Part shown: positions 16,585 through 25,132 of the stretch, one piece after another | Numbering within the stretch: the first letter of the stretch is position 1 | Layout of the letters: every line of letters begins with the position of its first letter | Assembly (NCBI RefSeq): GCF_023101085.1 | Contig: NZ_CP064703.1 | Span: 4,898,001-4,962,000 of the forward strand | Length of the DNA stretch: 64,000 bases | Reading direction: 5' to 3' | From: Bradyrhizobium sp. 170 | Lineage (GTDB): Bacteria > Pseudomonadota > Alphaproteobacteria > Rhizobiales > Xanthobacteraceae | The notes under the pieces: model-generated | What the model was told of the DNA's origin: nothing | Seen by the model: only the letters and a program-made list of their open reading frames with translations | The model's database searches: none | Position numbers and translations under genes: made by a program

Positions 16585-17598
16585 ATGCCGCCTAGCGAAT
16601 GCGTCGTCTGCGCGGGGCAAGCCTTGAACAAGAAACTCAAATATTCCGCGGCGGCGATCGTCGTCTTCGCCGCAGCCGTCTACATCAACAACACCAATCA
16701 TCTCGCCACCCATCGGGAGGGCAACCCAGTCCTGCTCGCGCATCGCGGCATTGCCCAGCGCTTCGACGAACGCGAGCTGAAGAACGACACCTGCACCGCG
16801 GCGCGAATGCTGCCGTCCAGCCACCAGTATCTGGAGAACACGATCGAATCGATGCGGGCCGGTTTTGTGGCCGGGGCCGATATCGTCGAGCTCGACGTTC
16901 ATCCCACCACCGATGGCGAATTCGCGGTGTTTCACGACTGGACGCTGGATTGCCGCACCGACGGGCGCGGCGTCGCGCGCGAACACTCCATGGTCTATTT
17001 GAAAAAGCTCGACATCGGCCATGGCTATACCGCCGATGGTGGCAAGACCTTTCCCTTTCGCGGCAAGGGCATCGGCCAGATGCCGACGCTCGCCGAGGTG
17101 CTGGCGGCCTTTCCGCAAGCGCGGCTGCTGATCAATGTGAAGAGCCGCGACCCGTCCGAGGGAGAGAAGCTCGCAGCCGTGCTGAACAAGCTGCCCGCCG
17201 AACGCCGGGCCCAGATCATGGTCTATGGCGGCGACGAGCCGATCGAGATCGTGCGCCAGCGCGCGAGCGACATCAGGACGATCTCGCGTGGCGCGATCAA
17301 GCGCTGCCTGCTCGGTTACATCGGCTACGGCTGGAGCGGCATCGTGCCGGGAGCCTGCCACAACGCGATGGTACTGGTTCCAGTCAATGCGGCGCCCTGG
17401 CTATGGGGCTGGCCCGACCGTTTCCTGAACCGCATGAAATCCGCCAACAGCGAGGTATTCGTGCTCGGCCCATACCGCGGCGGCGAGTTCTCGACCGGCA
17501 TCGATACGCCTGAGCAGCTTGCACGTCTGCCGCAAAACTATTCCGGCGGCATCTGGACCAACGAGATCGAGGCGATCGCTCCGCTGACACGCAAGTAG
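16585..17598 (+). CDS. membrane-anchored glycerophosphodiester phosphodiesterase family protein
   Basis: 337 residues. A single N-terminal hydrophobic segment (YSAAAIVVFAAAVYI) is followed by a GDPD barrel: LAHRG, ENT and ELDVHPTTDGEFAVFHD supply the conserved His, Glu and Asp of the metal site. It would cleave glycerophosphodiesters to glycerol-3-phosphate in the periplasm. The start is uncertain: ATG 16585 lacks a ribosome site, and a TTG at 16624 would place the anchor closer to the N-terminus. Confidence 0.85.
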   Translation: MPPSECVVCAGQALNKKLKYSAAAIVVFAAAVYINNTNHLATHREGNPVLLAHRGIAQRFDERELKNDTCTAARMLPSSHQYLENTIESMRAGFVAGADIVELDVHPTTDGEFAVFHDWTLDCRTDGRGVAREHSMVYLKKLDIGHGYTADGGKTFPFRGKGIGQMPTLAEVLAAFPQARLLINVKSRDPSEGEKLAAVLNKLPAERRAQIMVYGGDEPIEIVRQRASDIRTISRGAIKRCLLGYIGYGWSGIVPGACHNAMVLVPVNAAPWLWGWPDRFLNRMKSANSEVFVLGPYRGGEFSTGIDTPEQLARLPQNYSGGIWTNEIEAIAPLTRK

Positions 17599-17600
17599 TT

Positions 17601-17686
17601 CGTAGCCCGGATGAAGCGAAGCGCAATCCGGGAACAGTTCAACGGAGAGAGTGTCCCGGATTGCGCTTCGCTTCATCCGGGCTACG
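17601..17686. repeat. REP-like perfect inverted repeat, CCCGGATGAAGCG family
   Basis: Two perfect 33-bp arms (17601-17633 and 17654-17686) with a 20-bp loop, placed exactly between convergent genes. Likely bidirectional terminator. Confidence 0.9.
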
Positions 17687-17689
17687 ACT

Positions 17690-19312
17690 TCAGCTCCGTA
17701 ACCCCGGCGCTTCCTGCCCGGTGCGCGCGACATATTGGGTGTAGCCGCCGCCAAACTGGTGGATGCCCTCCGGCGTCAACTCGAGCAAGCGATTGGAGAG
17801 CGCGGCCAGAAAATGCCGGTCATGGGAGACGAACAACATGGTGCCCTCGAATTCGGAAAGCGCGTTGATCAGCATTTCCTTGGTCGCGAGGTCCAGATGG
17901 TTGGTCGGCTCGTCCAGCACCAGAAAATTCGGCGGATCATAGAGCATTTTTGCCATCACCAGCCGCGCCTTCTCGCCGCCTGAGAGCACGCGGCATTTTT
18001 TCTCGACATCATCGCCGGAGAAGCCGAAGCAGCCCGCCAGTGCGCGCAGCGAGCCTTGCCCTGCCTGCGGGAAGGAATCTTCCAGCGACTGGAACACCGT
18101 GCGCTCACCGTCGAGCAGATCCATGGCATGTTGGGCGAAGTAGCCCATCTTGACGCTGCCGCCGATCGCCACCGTGCCGTCGTCGGGCTCGGTCGAGCCG
18201 GCCACCAGCTTCAACAGCGTTGACTTGCCGGCGCCATTGACGCCCATCACGCACCACCGCTCCCTGCGGCGGATCATGAAGTCGAGCCCCTGATAGATGC
18301 TACGGCTGCCATAGCCCTTGTGGACGTTCTTCAGGCTGACGACATCCTCGCCCGAGCGCGGCGCCGGCATGAATTCGAACGCCACCGTCTGGCGGCGCTT
18401 CGGCGGCTCGACGCGCTCGATCTTGTCGAGCTTCTTAACCCGGCTCTGCACCTGCGCCGCGTGCGAGGCGCGCGCCTTGAAGCGCTCGATGAATTTGATT
18501 TCCTTGGCCAGCATCGCCTGCTGGCGCTCGAACTGGGCTTGTTGTTGCTTTTCGTTCAGCGCGCGCTGCTGTTCATAGAATTCGTAGTTGCCGGAATAGG
18601 TCGAAAGCGTGCCGCCGTCGATCTCGACCACCTTGTTGATGATGCGGTTGATGAACTCGCGGTCATGCGATGTCATCAACAGTGCACCCTCGTATCCCTT
18701 CAAAAACTGTTCCAGCCAGATCAGGCTTTCCAGGTCGAGATGGTTGCTCGGCTCGTCCAGCAGCATCACGTCGGGCCGCATCAGAAGAATGCGCGCCAGC
18801 GCCACCCGCATCTTCCAGCCGCCTGACAGCGCGCCGACGTCGCCTTCCATCATTTCCTGGCTGAAGCCGAGGCCCGCCAGCGCCTCGCGCGCGCGGCCAT
18901 CGAGGGCATAGCCGTCGAGCTCCTCAAAACGGTGCTGCACCTCGCCATAGCGCGCGATGATGTCTTCCATCTCGTCGGCACGATCAGGATCGGCCATCGC
19001 GGCCTCGAGTTCCCGGAGCTCGCCCGCCACGACGCTCACGGGCCCCGCTCCGTCCATGACCTCGGCCACGGCGCTGCGGCCCGACATCTCGCCGACGTCC
19101 TGGCTGAAATAGCCAATAGTAATGCCACGATCGAGCGAGACCTGGCCCTCGTCGGGCGGTTCCTGACCCGAAATCATCCGGAAAAGCGTGGTTTTGCCGG
19201 CCCCGTTCGGCCCGACAAGGCCGATCTTCTCGCCCTTCTGGAGGGCCGCGGAAGCTTCGATGAAGAGGATCTGGTGGCCGACTTGCTTGCTGACGTTATC
19301 GAGACGGATCAT
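17690..19312 (-). CDS. ABC-F family ATPase
   Basis: 540 residues with two ABC domains and no membrane part. First domain: GPNGAGKTT, LSGGW, LLDEPSNHLDLE. A linker rich in Gln, Glu and Arg (about 245-310) is the P-site tip typical of ABC-F proteins. Second domain: GVNGAGKST, LSGGE, LDEPTNHLDLA. These proteins act on the ribosome, for translation control or antibiotic protection. The sequence is nearest to the YbiT-type housekeeping group by impression; no resistance context is seen. Confidence 0.9.
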   Translation of the reverse strand: MIRLDNVSKQVGHQILFIEASAALQKGEKIGLVGPNGAGKTTLFRMISGQEPPDEGQVSLDRGITIGYFSQDVGEMSGRSAVAEVMDGAGPVSVVAGELRELEAAMADPDRADEMEDIIARYGEVQHRFEELDGYALDGRAREALAGLGFSQEMMEGDVGALSGGWKMRVALARILLMRPDVMLLDEPSNHLDLESLIWLEQFLKGYEGALLMTSHDREFINRIINKVVEIDGGTLSTYSGNYEFYEQQRALNEKQQQAQFERQQAMLAKEIKFIERFKARASHAAQVQSRVKKLDKIERVEPPKRRQTVAFEFMPAPRSGEDVVSLKNVHKGYGSRSIYQGLDFMIRRRERWCVMGVNGAGKSTLLKLVAGSTEPDDGTVAIGGSVKMGYFAQHAMDLLDGERTVFQSLEDSFPQAGQGSLRALAGCFGFSGDDVEKKCRVLSGGEKARLVMAKMLYDPPNFLVLDEPTNHLDLATKEMLINALSEFEGTMLFVSHDRHFLAALSNRLLELTPEGIHQFGGGYTQYVARTGQEAPGLRS

Positions 19313-19488
19313 TGGGGCCTGAAGTGAGGAAATCGCTGCGGCCCGCTGCTTAGGACATCTGGCGCGCTGGTGGAAGCGGTTCCGAACAGCACCATTCGGA
19401 CCGATCGTTCTACCGGTAGGCGTGGGCTACCATACCCGCAACTTCAGCTCACGATGCAGAAGCGATCGCGGCAAACCTTTTGGCGTCG

Positions 19489-19513
19489 CGAACCGATCAG
19501 AGGAAACCTCGTT
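19489..19513 (+). promoter_or_regulatory. near-match EcfG promoter
   Basis: CGAAC, 16 nt, CGTT; one mismatch to GGAAC. It ends 36 bp before the DUF2267 start and fits the position expected of a promoter for this cluster. A second, poorer candidate (CGAAC, 18 nt, CGTT) lies at 19383-19409. Confidence 0.35.
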
Positions 19514-19549
19514 ACTCCGTCATCTCCACTTGAAGGACGGAGTAGTTCC

Positions 19550-19999
19550 ATGAGCGCAACAGGTCTCGAAGTATTCGACAGGACGCTCCAGATCACCAAC
19601 ACGTGGTTGGACGAAATGATGGCAACGCTGCCGCGCGATCGGAAGCTGGCATGGCATGTATTGGGCACTGTGCTGCGAACTATTCGCGACCGGGTTCCGG
19701 TTAATCTCGCCGCACATCTTGGCGCGCAGCTCCCGCTGTTGGTGCGCGGCACCTACTATGACCAATGGCGGCCGAGTGAAACGCCGAAGGCATGGCGATC
19801 GGCAGATGAATTTCTCTCGATCGTCGCTGCAGAACTGAGTTCCGTGAAACCGGTCGGGGCCGATGATGCGGCGCGAGCGGTGTTTCGGGTTCTGAACCAC
19901 CATGTAGATCCTCATCAGGTCGAGAAGGTCCGACACGCGCTTCCCGAAGAGGTCCAAAAGTTGTGGCCCGCCGATAATCAGGTTTCCTCGGCCGCCTGA
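19550..19999 (+). CDS. DUF2267 domain protein
   Basis: 149 residues from ATG 19550, with GGAG seven bases upstream; the longer frame overlaps promoter DNA. It fits DUF2267: an N-terminal LQITNTWLDEMM, central WHVLGTVLRTIRDRVPVNLAAHLGAQLPLLVRGTYYDQW, and a C-terminal helix pair. The family is soluble, helical and common in stress-induced gene sets, but its role is unknown. It heads a run of four hydrophilic small proteins in the same direction. Confidence 0.8.
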   Translation: MSATGLEVFDRTLQITNTWLDEMMATLPRDRKLAWHVLGTVLRTIRDRVPVNLAAHLGAQLPLLVRGTYYDQWRPSETPKAWRSADEFLSIVAAELSSVKPVGADDAARAVFRVLNHHVDPHQVEKVRHALPEEVQKLWPADNQVSSAA

Positions 20000-20087
20000 T
20001 GCGGCATGTGACCGCGGTTCCGCAAATCGAGAAGAACCCTCGTGTTCACCGCGCGTTGTCTTGCTGCAAGCAACAACGGAGCTGACC

Positions 20088-20261
20088 ATGACCAAGCCTC
20101 CGCCTGTGCCGCCGGACAACCAAAGCCACAAGGGCCCCGGTGATCGCAAGTCCGGTAATGCCCACGAGGTCCAAAAGCGCCGCGGCCAGGTTGAAAATCC
20201 CGAGCAGCAGGGCAATACCGCGCAGAACACCACCCATCAGGGCTATCAGCAGGATCGCTAG
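20088..20261 (+). CDS. small hydrophilic disordered protein 1
   Basis: 57 residues; CGGAG precedes the ATG. Composed almost wholly of Pro, Gln, Asn, Gly, Lys and Arg with hardly any hydrophobic residue (VPPDNQSHKGPGDRKSGNAH), so it should be disordered and heat-soluble like hydrophilins. Second gene of the DUF2267 cluster. Function inferred only from composition. Confidence 0.55.
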   Translation: MTKPPPVPPDNQSHKGPGDRKSGNAHEVQKRRGQVENPEQQGNTAQNTTHQGYQQDR

Positions 20262-20276
20262 TCAGGAGCGAGCACG

Positions 20277-20501
20277 ATGTCGACTTCGAAAAAGACGCCG
20301 GCCAGCATCCGCCAAGGCGGCCCCGGCGCATCGCATGAGAATGCCAAGGCGCCGCTTCGCGTCAACAAGCCACCGGCCGATGATCCACAACGCCGGCACA
20401 GCAAAGTGTCTGGCGGCGGCGGCGAACACGACAGCCATCATACTCATCATCCCGAAAGGAAGGGCGGAGGGACCCATCCAGCTTCGAGGGACGCATCATG
20501 A
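20277..20501 (+). CDS. small His/Gly/Lys-rich disordered protein 2
   Basis: 74 residues from ATG 20277 with AGGAG eight bases upstream. A GGGGEHDSHHTHHPERK stretch could bind metal. No hydrophobic core. Its stop overlaps the next start (ATGA at 20498-20501), proving translational coupling and supporting both frames. Confidence 0.6.
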   Translation: MSTSKKTPASIRQGGPGASHENAKAPLRVNKPPADDPQRRHSKVSGGGGEHDSHHTHHPERKGGGTHPASRDAS

Positions 20502-20998
20502 CCACTAAGCATGTGAAACTGAACAGGCCGACCAACGTCGATCTCGCCCGCAACCCGCTGATTGGCGGATCGAAGGGCGTGACGATGGCGGGAGTCTCGC
20601 CGGACGAGTTGGAGGAGTTCGAAGGCGCCAACACCTTCGAAGGCGACATCGAGAACGATACCAATCCACAGGGCGGCATCGATAAGGCAGAGGTTCGTGA
20701 CAGGCGCCGCGGCCCGCCGCAAGACGATCGGGATAGCGGCCCCCGAAAAATGGCGCTGCAGGGAAAGAAGACGCACGAGCAGCAACTGCGCATTCTCGAA
20801 AGGAAGCCTGATGTTCCCGATGCGAGGCAGATCGAGGAGGAAATCGCACGCAGGCAGCACGACGGCGGCGCAAAGACTGCGAAGCGTGGTGGACGCCAAT
20901 CGGAATTTCCGGTGAGCCGCGGCGGTCTCAACCAGGAAAGCCAGCACAACAAGCACAACCATCCAGGGCAGTCAGGCCATAAGCCTCAAAAGCCATAG
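20498..20998 (+). CDS. hydrophilic disordered protein 3
   Basis: 166 residues, coupled by ATGA to the gene before. Acidic centre (GVSPDELEEFEGANTFEGD) and a basic Gln/His-rich tail (NQESQHNKHNHPGQSGHK). No signal peptide, cysteine or membrane segment. Likely flexible in solution; possibly a stress protectant. No family recognised. Confidence 0.6.
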   Translation: MTTKHVKLNRPTNVDLARNPLIGGSKGVTMAGVSPDELEEFEGANTFEGDIENDTNPQGGIDKAEVRDRRRGPPQDDRDSGPRKMALQGKKTHEQQLRILERKPDVPDARQIEEEIARRQHDGGAKTAKRGGRQSEFPVSRGGLNQESQHNKHNHPGQSGHKPQKP

Positions 20999-21010
20999 GG
21001 ATTAGAAATC

Positions 21011-21235
21011 ATGACACGTGGAGCACATGGAGACGGCAAGCATCTCGGGCCTGGAGCGAAAGGCAAAGGCGCGGGAACCGGCGGCATGACTGACGTTCAG
21101 AACGACCTGATCGGCGACAACATGGTGCTTTCCAACCGCGACAAAACCGAGCATTCCCGCGATCGAGGTCAAGACAGCAAGTGGACCCAAACCGAACAGT
21201 TGAAAGATCACGCCGCCAACAAGGGCCGCGGATAA
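21011..21235 (+). CDS. small hydrophilic disordered protein 4
   Basis: 74 residues, 12 bp after the previous stop, without a strong ribosome site. Gly/Lys/Asp-rich (HGDGKHLGPGAKGKGAGTGG then DKTEHSRDRGQDSKW). It closes the cluster; a convergent LuxR-type gene ends 10 bp further on. Same composition as its neighbours; function unknown. Confidence 0.55.
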   Translation: MTRGAHGDGKHLGPGAKGKGAGTGGMTDVQNDLIGDNMVLSNRDKTEHSRDRGQDSKWTQTEQLKDHAANKGRG

Positions 21236-21245
21236 AAGGACGCCG

Positions 21246-21623
21246 TTACAAATGGATCACGCCGCGTCGCGCGGCATGTGCCACGGCGTCGGTGCGGCCG
21301 GTGGCGTCGAGCTTGTCGAGCAACGATCCGACGTGGAATTTGGCCGTGTGAACGGATATTCCAAGCTGTCTCGCAATGGCCTTGTTCGATGCGCCTTCGG
21401 CCATCAGCACCAGCACGTCGCGTTCGCGCGGCGTTAGCTCGATGTCAGCCGGCTCAGGAGCAGATTGAGCCTCACGCGACACGAGCGCGACCGCGGCTGC
21501 CTCCCCCGCTGTCGCCAGGCGGATGCCGCTAACGCCGCCGAGCAGCGACGCTAGCCGGTCCGCCAGCGCAGGATCGGAAATCTCGATGGCGACGACAACG
21601 ACCGGTGCAACCTCCTCGCTCAC
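21246..21623 (-). CDS. LuxR-type DNA-binding regulator
   Basis: 125 residues. The C-terminal 65 residues are a complete LuxR/GerE helix-turn-helix: LTPRERDVLVLMAEGASNKAIA, LGISVHTAKFHV, LLDKL. The N-terminal 55 residues are too short for a receiver and lack a phosphorylatable Asp pocket, so it is not a normal response regulator. Its start overlaps the stop of the HtrA-like gene by ATGA, so the two form a pair. Target genes unknown. Confidence 0.85.
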   Translation of the reverse strand: MSEEVAPVVVVAIEISDPALADRLASLLGGVSGIRLATAGEAAAVALVSREAQSAPEPADIELTPRERDVLVLMAEGASNKAIARQLGISVHTAKFHVGSLLDKLDATGRTDAVAHAARRGVIHL

Positions 21624-22495
21624 GCGTCCGCCCTTTCGCCGATCGTGAGCTTGATCCGCACCGGTTCGCCGCCGCGCCGAATCTCGACGTCAACGACCGA
21701 GCCGACGCTGTCCGGCCCGAGCGCTCTTAACAACGAACGCACGCCGGAGAGCTTCTCGTCGTTCCAGCCGACGATAATATCGCCTTGCCGGATGCCGGCG
21801 GCGGCCGAGGGGCCCGATCTATCGACACTCATCACCATCGCGCCAACGCCATCGTCGAGCTTGACGGGCTGCAACCCAACCCCGAGATAGCCCCGCGCGA
21901 TCCGGCCATGGGTTTCTAGTCTTCCTGCGACCCGGCCGATCGTCGCGCTCGGAATGACAAGAACACGTCGCACCCCCTGGACAGCCATGCCAATCGCTTC
22001 GCCCGAGGCGGTGAGCGCGAGGCCCCCCTCGTGGCTGGGTCGCAGCCGCAGGCCGAGTTCGATCCGGGAGTCGATCTCGCCGCCGCGAAGGCTGCGCCAG
22101 CGGTCGCCAATCAGCGATACCGCACCCAGCGCCGCGGTGGGAACGCCGTGCTCGGCGGCGACCACGACCGACAGCGAGCCGAGATCCGGAACGACAGGTG
22201 AAAGCACGACCGGCGCAATATTCTGCGTATCAAATCGCAACAGCGCGATGTCGGTCGTGTGATCGCGTCCCGCGATACTGGCCGGCCGCGTCGTTCCGTC
22301 GGCAAGCTTGACCGAGACTTCGCCCTCGTCGGCCAATGCCTCGTCGGCCGTCACGATCAGGCCGGGCTTCCAGACGAAGCCCGAGGCCCGCAAGCGGTGC
22401 GAATGCACCGAGACGATCGCGGGCTTTGTTCGGGCGACGAGCCCGGCAAGGGCGGACGAGAACAAGGAAAGGATGGCTGCGCTCGGGTCGGTCAT
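21620..22495 (-). CDS. HtrA/DegP-like protein with inactive protease site plus PDZ domain
   Basis: 291 residues from ATG 22495 with AGGAG eight bases upstream. Trypsin-like fold signatures are recognisable but altered: VTADEAL replaces the usual TNxHVV (catalytic His lost), TTDIALLRF keeps the Asp, and PSHEGGLAL replaces GNSGGPL (catalytic Ser lost). A PDZ domain follows (GYLGVGLQPV to the end). There is no signal peptide, so it is cytosolic. Probably a PDZ-based sensing or scaffold protein that works with the translationally coupled LuxR-type regulator; this role is inference. Confidence 0.75.
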   Translation of the reverse strand: MTDPSAAILSLFSSALAGLVARTKPAIVSVHSHRLRASGFVWKPGLIVTADEALADEGEVSVKLADGTTRPASIAGRDHTTDIALLRFDTQNIAPVVLSPVVPDLGSLSVVVAAEHGVPTAALGAVSLIGDRWRSLRGGEIDSRIELGLRLRPSHEGGLALTASGEAIGMAVQGVRRVLVIPSATIGRVAGRLETHGRIARGYLGVGLQPVKLDDGVGAMVMSVDRSGPSAAAGIRQGDIIVGWNDEKLSGVRSLLRALGPDSVGSVVDVEIRRGGEPVRIKLTIGERADA

Positions 22496-22680
22496 GGCGG
22501 GAACTCCTGGATTGTTTGATCCAATCTGGGAGTTCTGATTGCGTTCGGGAACTAGCCTGATGGGGAGGCGCAATGCTTTTGACGTCGAGCGCATCACCAC
22601 GGAACCAACATCGCGGTGACGTTCCGACTTCTCAGCTAACGCGTGTGATTGCGACGCCGAGCAATTTTCCGCACTAGTTA

Positions 22681-22695
22681 TTAGAAGTTTTCTAA
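22681..22695. promoter_or_regulatory. Irr-type iron control element (ICE)
   Basis: TTAGAAGTTTTCTAA is a perfect palindrome with a 3-nt centre and matches the rhizobial ICE core TTAGAA-N3-TTCTAA bound by Irr. It lies about 120 bp before the TonB receptor. A second inverted pair, CTCTAA (22702-22707) and TTAGAG (22719-22724), follows at once. Confidence 0.75.
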
Positions 22696-22803
22696 GAGCG
22701 ACTCTAAGAACCTTTCCATTAGAGGAATCAACTTCGCTCGCGTTATGCGTCCCACTGGAGTTGCGCTGCCAAATTTCCTGAGAGCGCGACAAGTGCTCGC
22801 AGG

Positions 22804-25107
22804 TTGGGTGACGCTTTGAAGTCTCGTGATTTGTTAGGGGTCGCCGCGTCGGCGACCGCGTCCGTATTGGTGTTGTGGCCACAGGTGATGTTGGCGCAGT
22901 CGAGCTCCGGCTCCGCGTCGCAATCACTCCCGTCAGTCGTCGTCACCTCACCTGAGAAACGCACCGCGGCCACGACAACCCGGCGCAGCGCGCGCCCGGC
23001 GGCGCAAAGCGCGGCCGCTTCCCGAAAACCCCAACCGAAACGCGAGGCTGCCACCGTCGTCGAGAATCCGCGCGGCGCGGTCCAGGGTTACGTCGCCGGC
23101 CGCTCGATGGCGGGCACCAAGACCAACACGCCGATCATGGAGACGCCGCAGGCGATCTCGGTGGTCGGCAGCGAGCAAATTCGCGACCAGAAGCCCGGCA
23201 AATTCGACGAGATCCTGCGCTACTCGCCGGGCGTCGTTGCCGGAACGTTCGGCGCCGACACGCGCAACGACTGGTTCCTGATCCGCGGCTTCAAGTCCGA
23301 CGACATTGGTCTGTTCCTCGATGGCCTCCAGCTCTTCTACACCTCCTATGCGAGCTGGAAGCTGCAGCCGTTCAATATGGAGCGCGTCGAGGTGTTGCGC
23401 GGCCCCTCCGCCGTGCTGTATGGCGGCTCCAGCCCGAGCGGCATCGTCAACGCGGTCAGCAAGCTGCCTCCGGCGGAGCCGATCCGCTATCTGGAGACCG
23501 GCGTCAACAATTTCGGCAATGCCTATCTGTCGTTCGATTTCGGTGGTCCGGTCGCGACCTCGCCGGAAAACGGTAAGCTGTTCTACCGCGTGGTCGGACA
23601 GGTTCAGAACGGCGGCACCCAAGTCGACTTCACGCCGGACAACAACTACTTCATCGCGCCGTCGGTAACCTACAAACCGGATGCTGATACGACGTTCACT
23701 GTGCTGGCATCGGCATCTAAGCAGGATACCCGCGGCATCAATTTCCTGCCCTATGTTGGCACCGTGACGAATGCTCCGTTCGGCCGTATCCCAACCAAAC
23801 TTTTCGTCGGCGACCCCAGCGTCGATACGTTCAAGCGCGAACAGGAGATGATCGGCTATCAGTTCGAGCGCAACGTCTCCGACAGCGTCACATTCCGGCA
23901 GAATGCCCGCTACGCGCACGTCGACATCACCTATCGCGGCTTTGTGGGCAACGGCTATGCCAACCTCGGCGCCGGTCTCGCCACCGGCGACCTCGGCCGC
24001 TACAATTGGTACGCGAAGAACACTGCCAACCAAGGCGATCTGGACAATCAGTTGGAGTATCGTTTCGATACCGGCCCGGTGCAGCACACGATGCTGTTCG
24101 GGCTTGACCTGAAGAGCTACCGGATCGACGATTATCAGAACTTTCAAGATGATGGGATGGTCCCACCGATCAACGCCTTGAATCCCGTTTACGGCTTGGG
24201 CGACATTCCGTTCTCGCGCGCGCCGTTCCGCAATTTCCTCCTGACTCAGAATCAACTCGGCACCTATGTTCAGGACCAGATGAAGTTCGGCCGATTCACG
24301 TTGGTCTTGAGCGGCCGCAACGATTGGGTATCGACGAGCCAAGGCGACCGACCGACCGGCGCCACGCTGGTCAACCGGGAAGACAGCAAGTTCTCCGGAC
24401 GCGCCGGCCTGATCTACAATTTCGACAACGGCTTGGCGCCCTATATCGCCTATGCGACGAGCTATAACCCGGTCATCGGCCTCAACTCTTCGAACCAGCT
24501 GCTTTTGCCGGAAACCGGTAAGCAGGCCGAGGTGGGACTGAAGTTTCAGCCCAATGGATTCAACGGCCATTTCGGCATCGCTGTGTTCGATCTGAAGCGG
24601 CAAAACGTGCTCACCACCGATCCCAACAGTGTGCCGCCGAACCTGCAAAGCCAGACTGGTGAGGTTACCTCTCGTGGTCTCGAACTGGAAGCCGTGGCCA
24701 ATGTTGCGCCTGGCCTGAAGGTGGTTGGCGCGTTCACCACCTACGATCTGTTTACCAGCAAGGACGCAAATCCCGCGCTGCTCGGCTTCACACCCACCAA
24801 CACGCCGCAGCAGGTAGGCTCGGCCTGGGTGGACCACACCTTCCAGGACGGGCCGCTGAGGGGCTTTGGCTTTGGGGGCGGCGTGCGCTACGTTGGAAAG
24901 TCCTTTGCCGATATAGCGAATACGCACCTGGTTCCTTCGGTCGTACTCGGCGATGCGACGATCCATTACGAATGGCAAAACTGGCGTGCGGCGTTGAACG
25001 TTATCAACATCGCCGACAAGATCTATGTCGCAAGCTGTGCATCGGACACCTCCTGCTTCTACGGCGATCGCCGCCGCGTGACGGCGAGCCTCGCCTACAA
25101 GTGGTAG
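22804..25107 (+). CDS. TonB-dependent siderophore receptor
   Basis: About 767 residues. Signal-like N-terminus, then a plug domain (TPQAISVVGSEQIRDQKP, RGFKSDDIGLFLDGLQ, VEVLRGPSAVLYGGSSPSGI) and a beta-barrel ending in the classical aromatic C-terminus VTASLAYKW. The FhuA/FpvA-like plug sequence indicates ferric siderophore uptake across the outer membrane. No ATG start is available near the signal peptide; a TTG at 22804 or 22816 must be used. It is controlled by the ICE box upstream and followed by a PepSY protein. Siderophore identity cannot be told. Confidence 0.9.
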   Translation: MGDALKSRDLLGVAASATASVLVLWPQVMLAQSSSGSASQSLPSVVVTSPEKRTAATTTRRSARPAAQSAAASRKPQPKREAATVVENPRGAVQGYVAGRSMAGTKTNTPIMETPQAISVVGSEQIRDQKPGKFDEILRYSPGVVAGTFGADTRNDWFLIRGFKSDDIGLFLDGLQLFYTSYASWKLQPFNMERVEVLRGPSAVLYGGSSPSGIVNAVSKLPPAEPIRYLETGVNNFGNAYLSFDFGGPVATSPENGKLFYRVVGQVQNGGTQVDFTPDNNYFIAPSVTYKPDADTTFTVLASASKQDTRGINFLPYVGTVTNAPFGRIPTKLFVGDPSVDTFKREQEMIGYQFERNVSDSVTFRQNARYAHVDITYRGFVGNGYANLGAGLATGDLGRYNWYAKNTANQGDLDNQLEYRFDTGPVQHTMLFGLDLKSYRIDDYQNFQDDGMVPPINALNPVYGLGDIPFSRAPFRNFLLTQNQLGTYVQDQMKFGRFTLVLSGRNDWVSTSQGDRPTGATLVNREDSKFSGRAGLIYNFDNGLAPYIAYATSYNPVIGLNSSNQLLLPETGKQAEVGLKFQPNGFNGHFGIAVFDLKRQNVLTTDPNSVPPNLQSQTGEVTSRGLELEAVANVAPGLKVVGAFTTYDLFTSKDANPALLGFTPTNTPQQVGSAWVDHTFQDGPLRGFGFGGGVRYVGKSFADIANTHLVPSVVLGDATIHYEWQNWRAALNVINIADKIYVASCASDTSCFYGDRRRVTASLAYKW

Positions 25108-25132
25108 TGCATGCGATCGTAAGGAGGCAGCA

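Noticed and set aside
17690..19312. antibiotic resistance ABC-F
   Set aside because: Sequence and context look like the housekeeping type; nothing indicates resistance or transfer.
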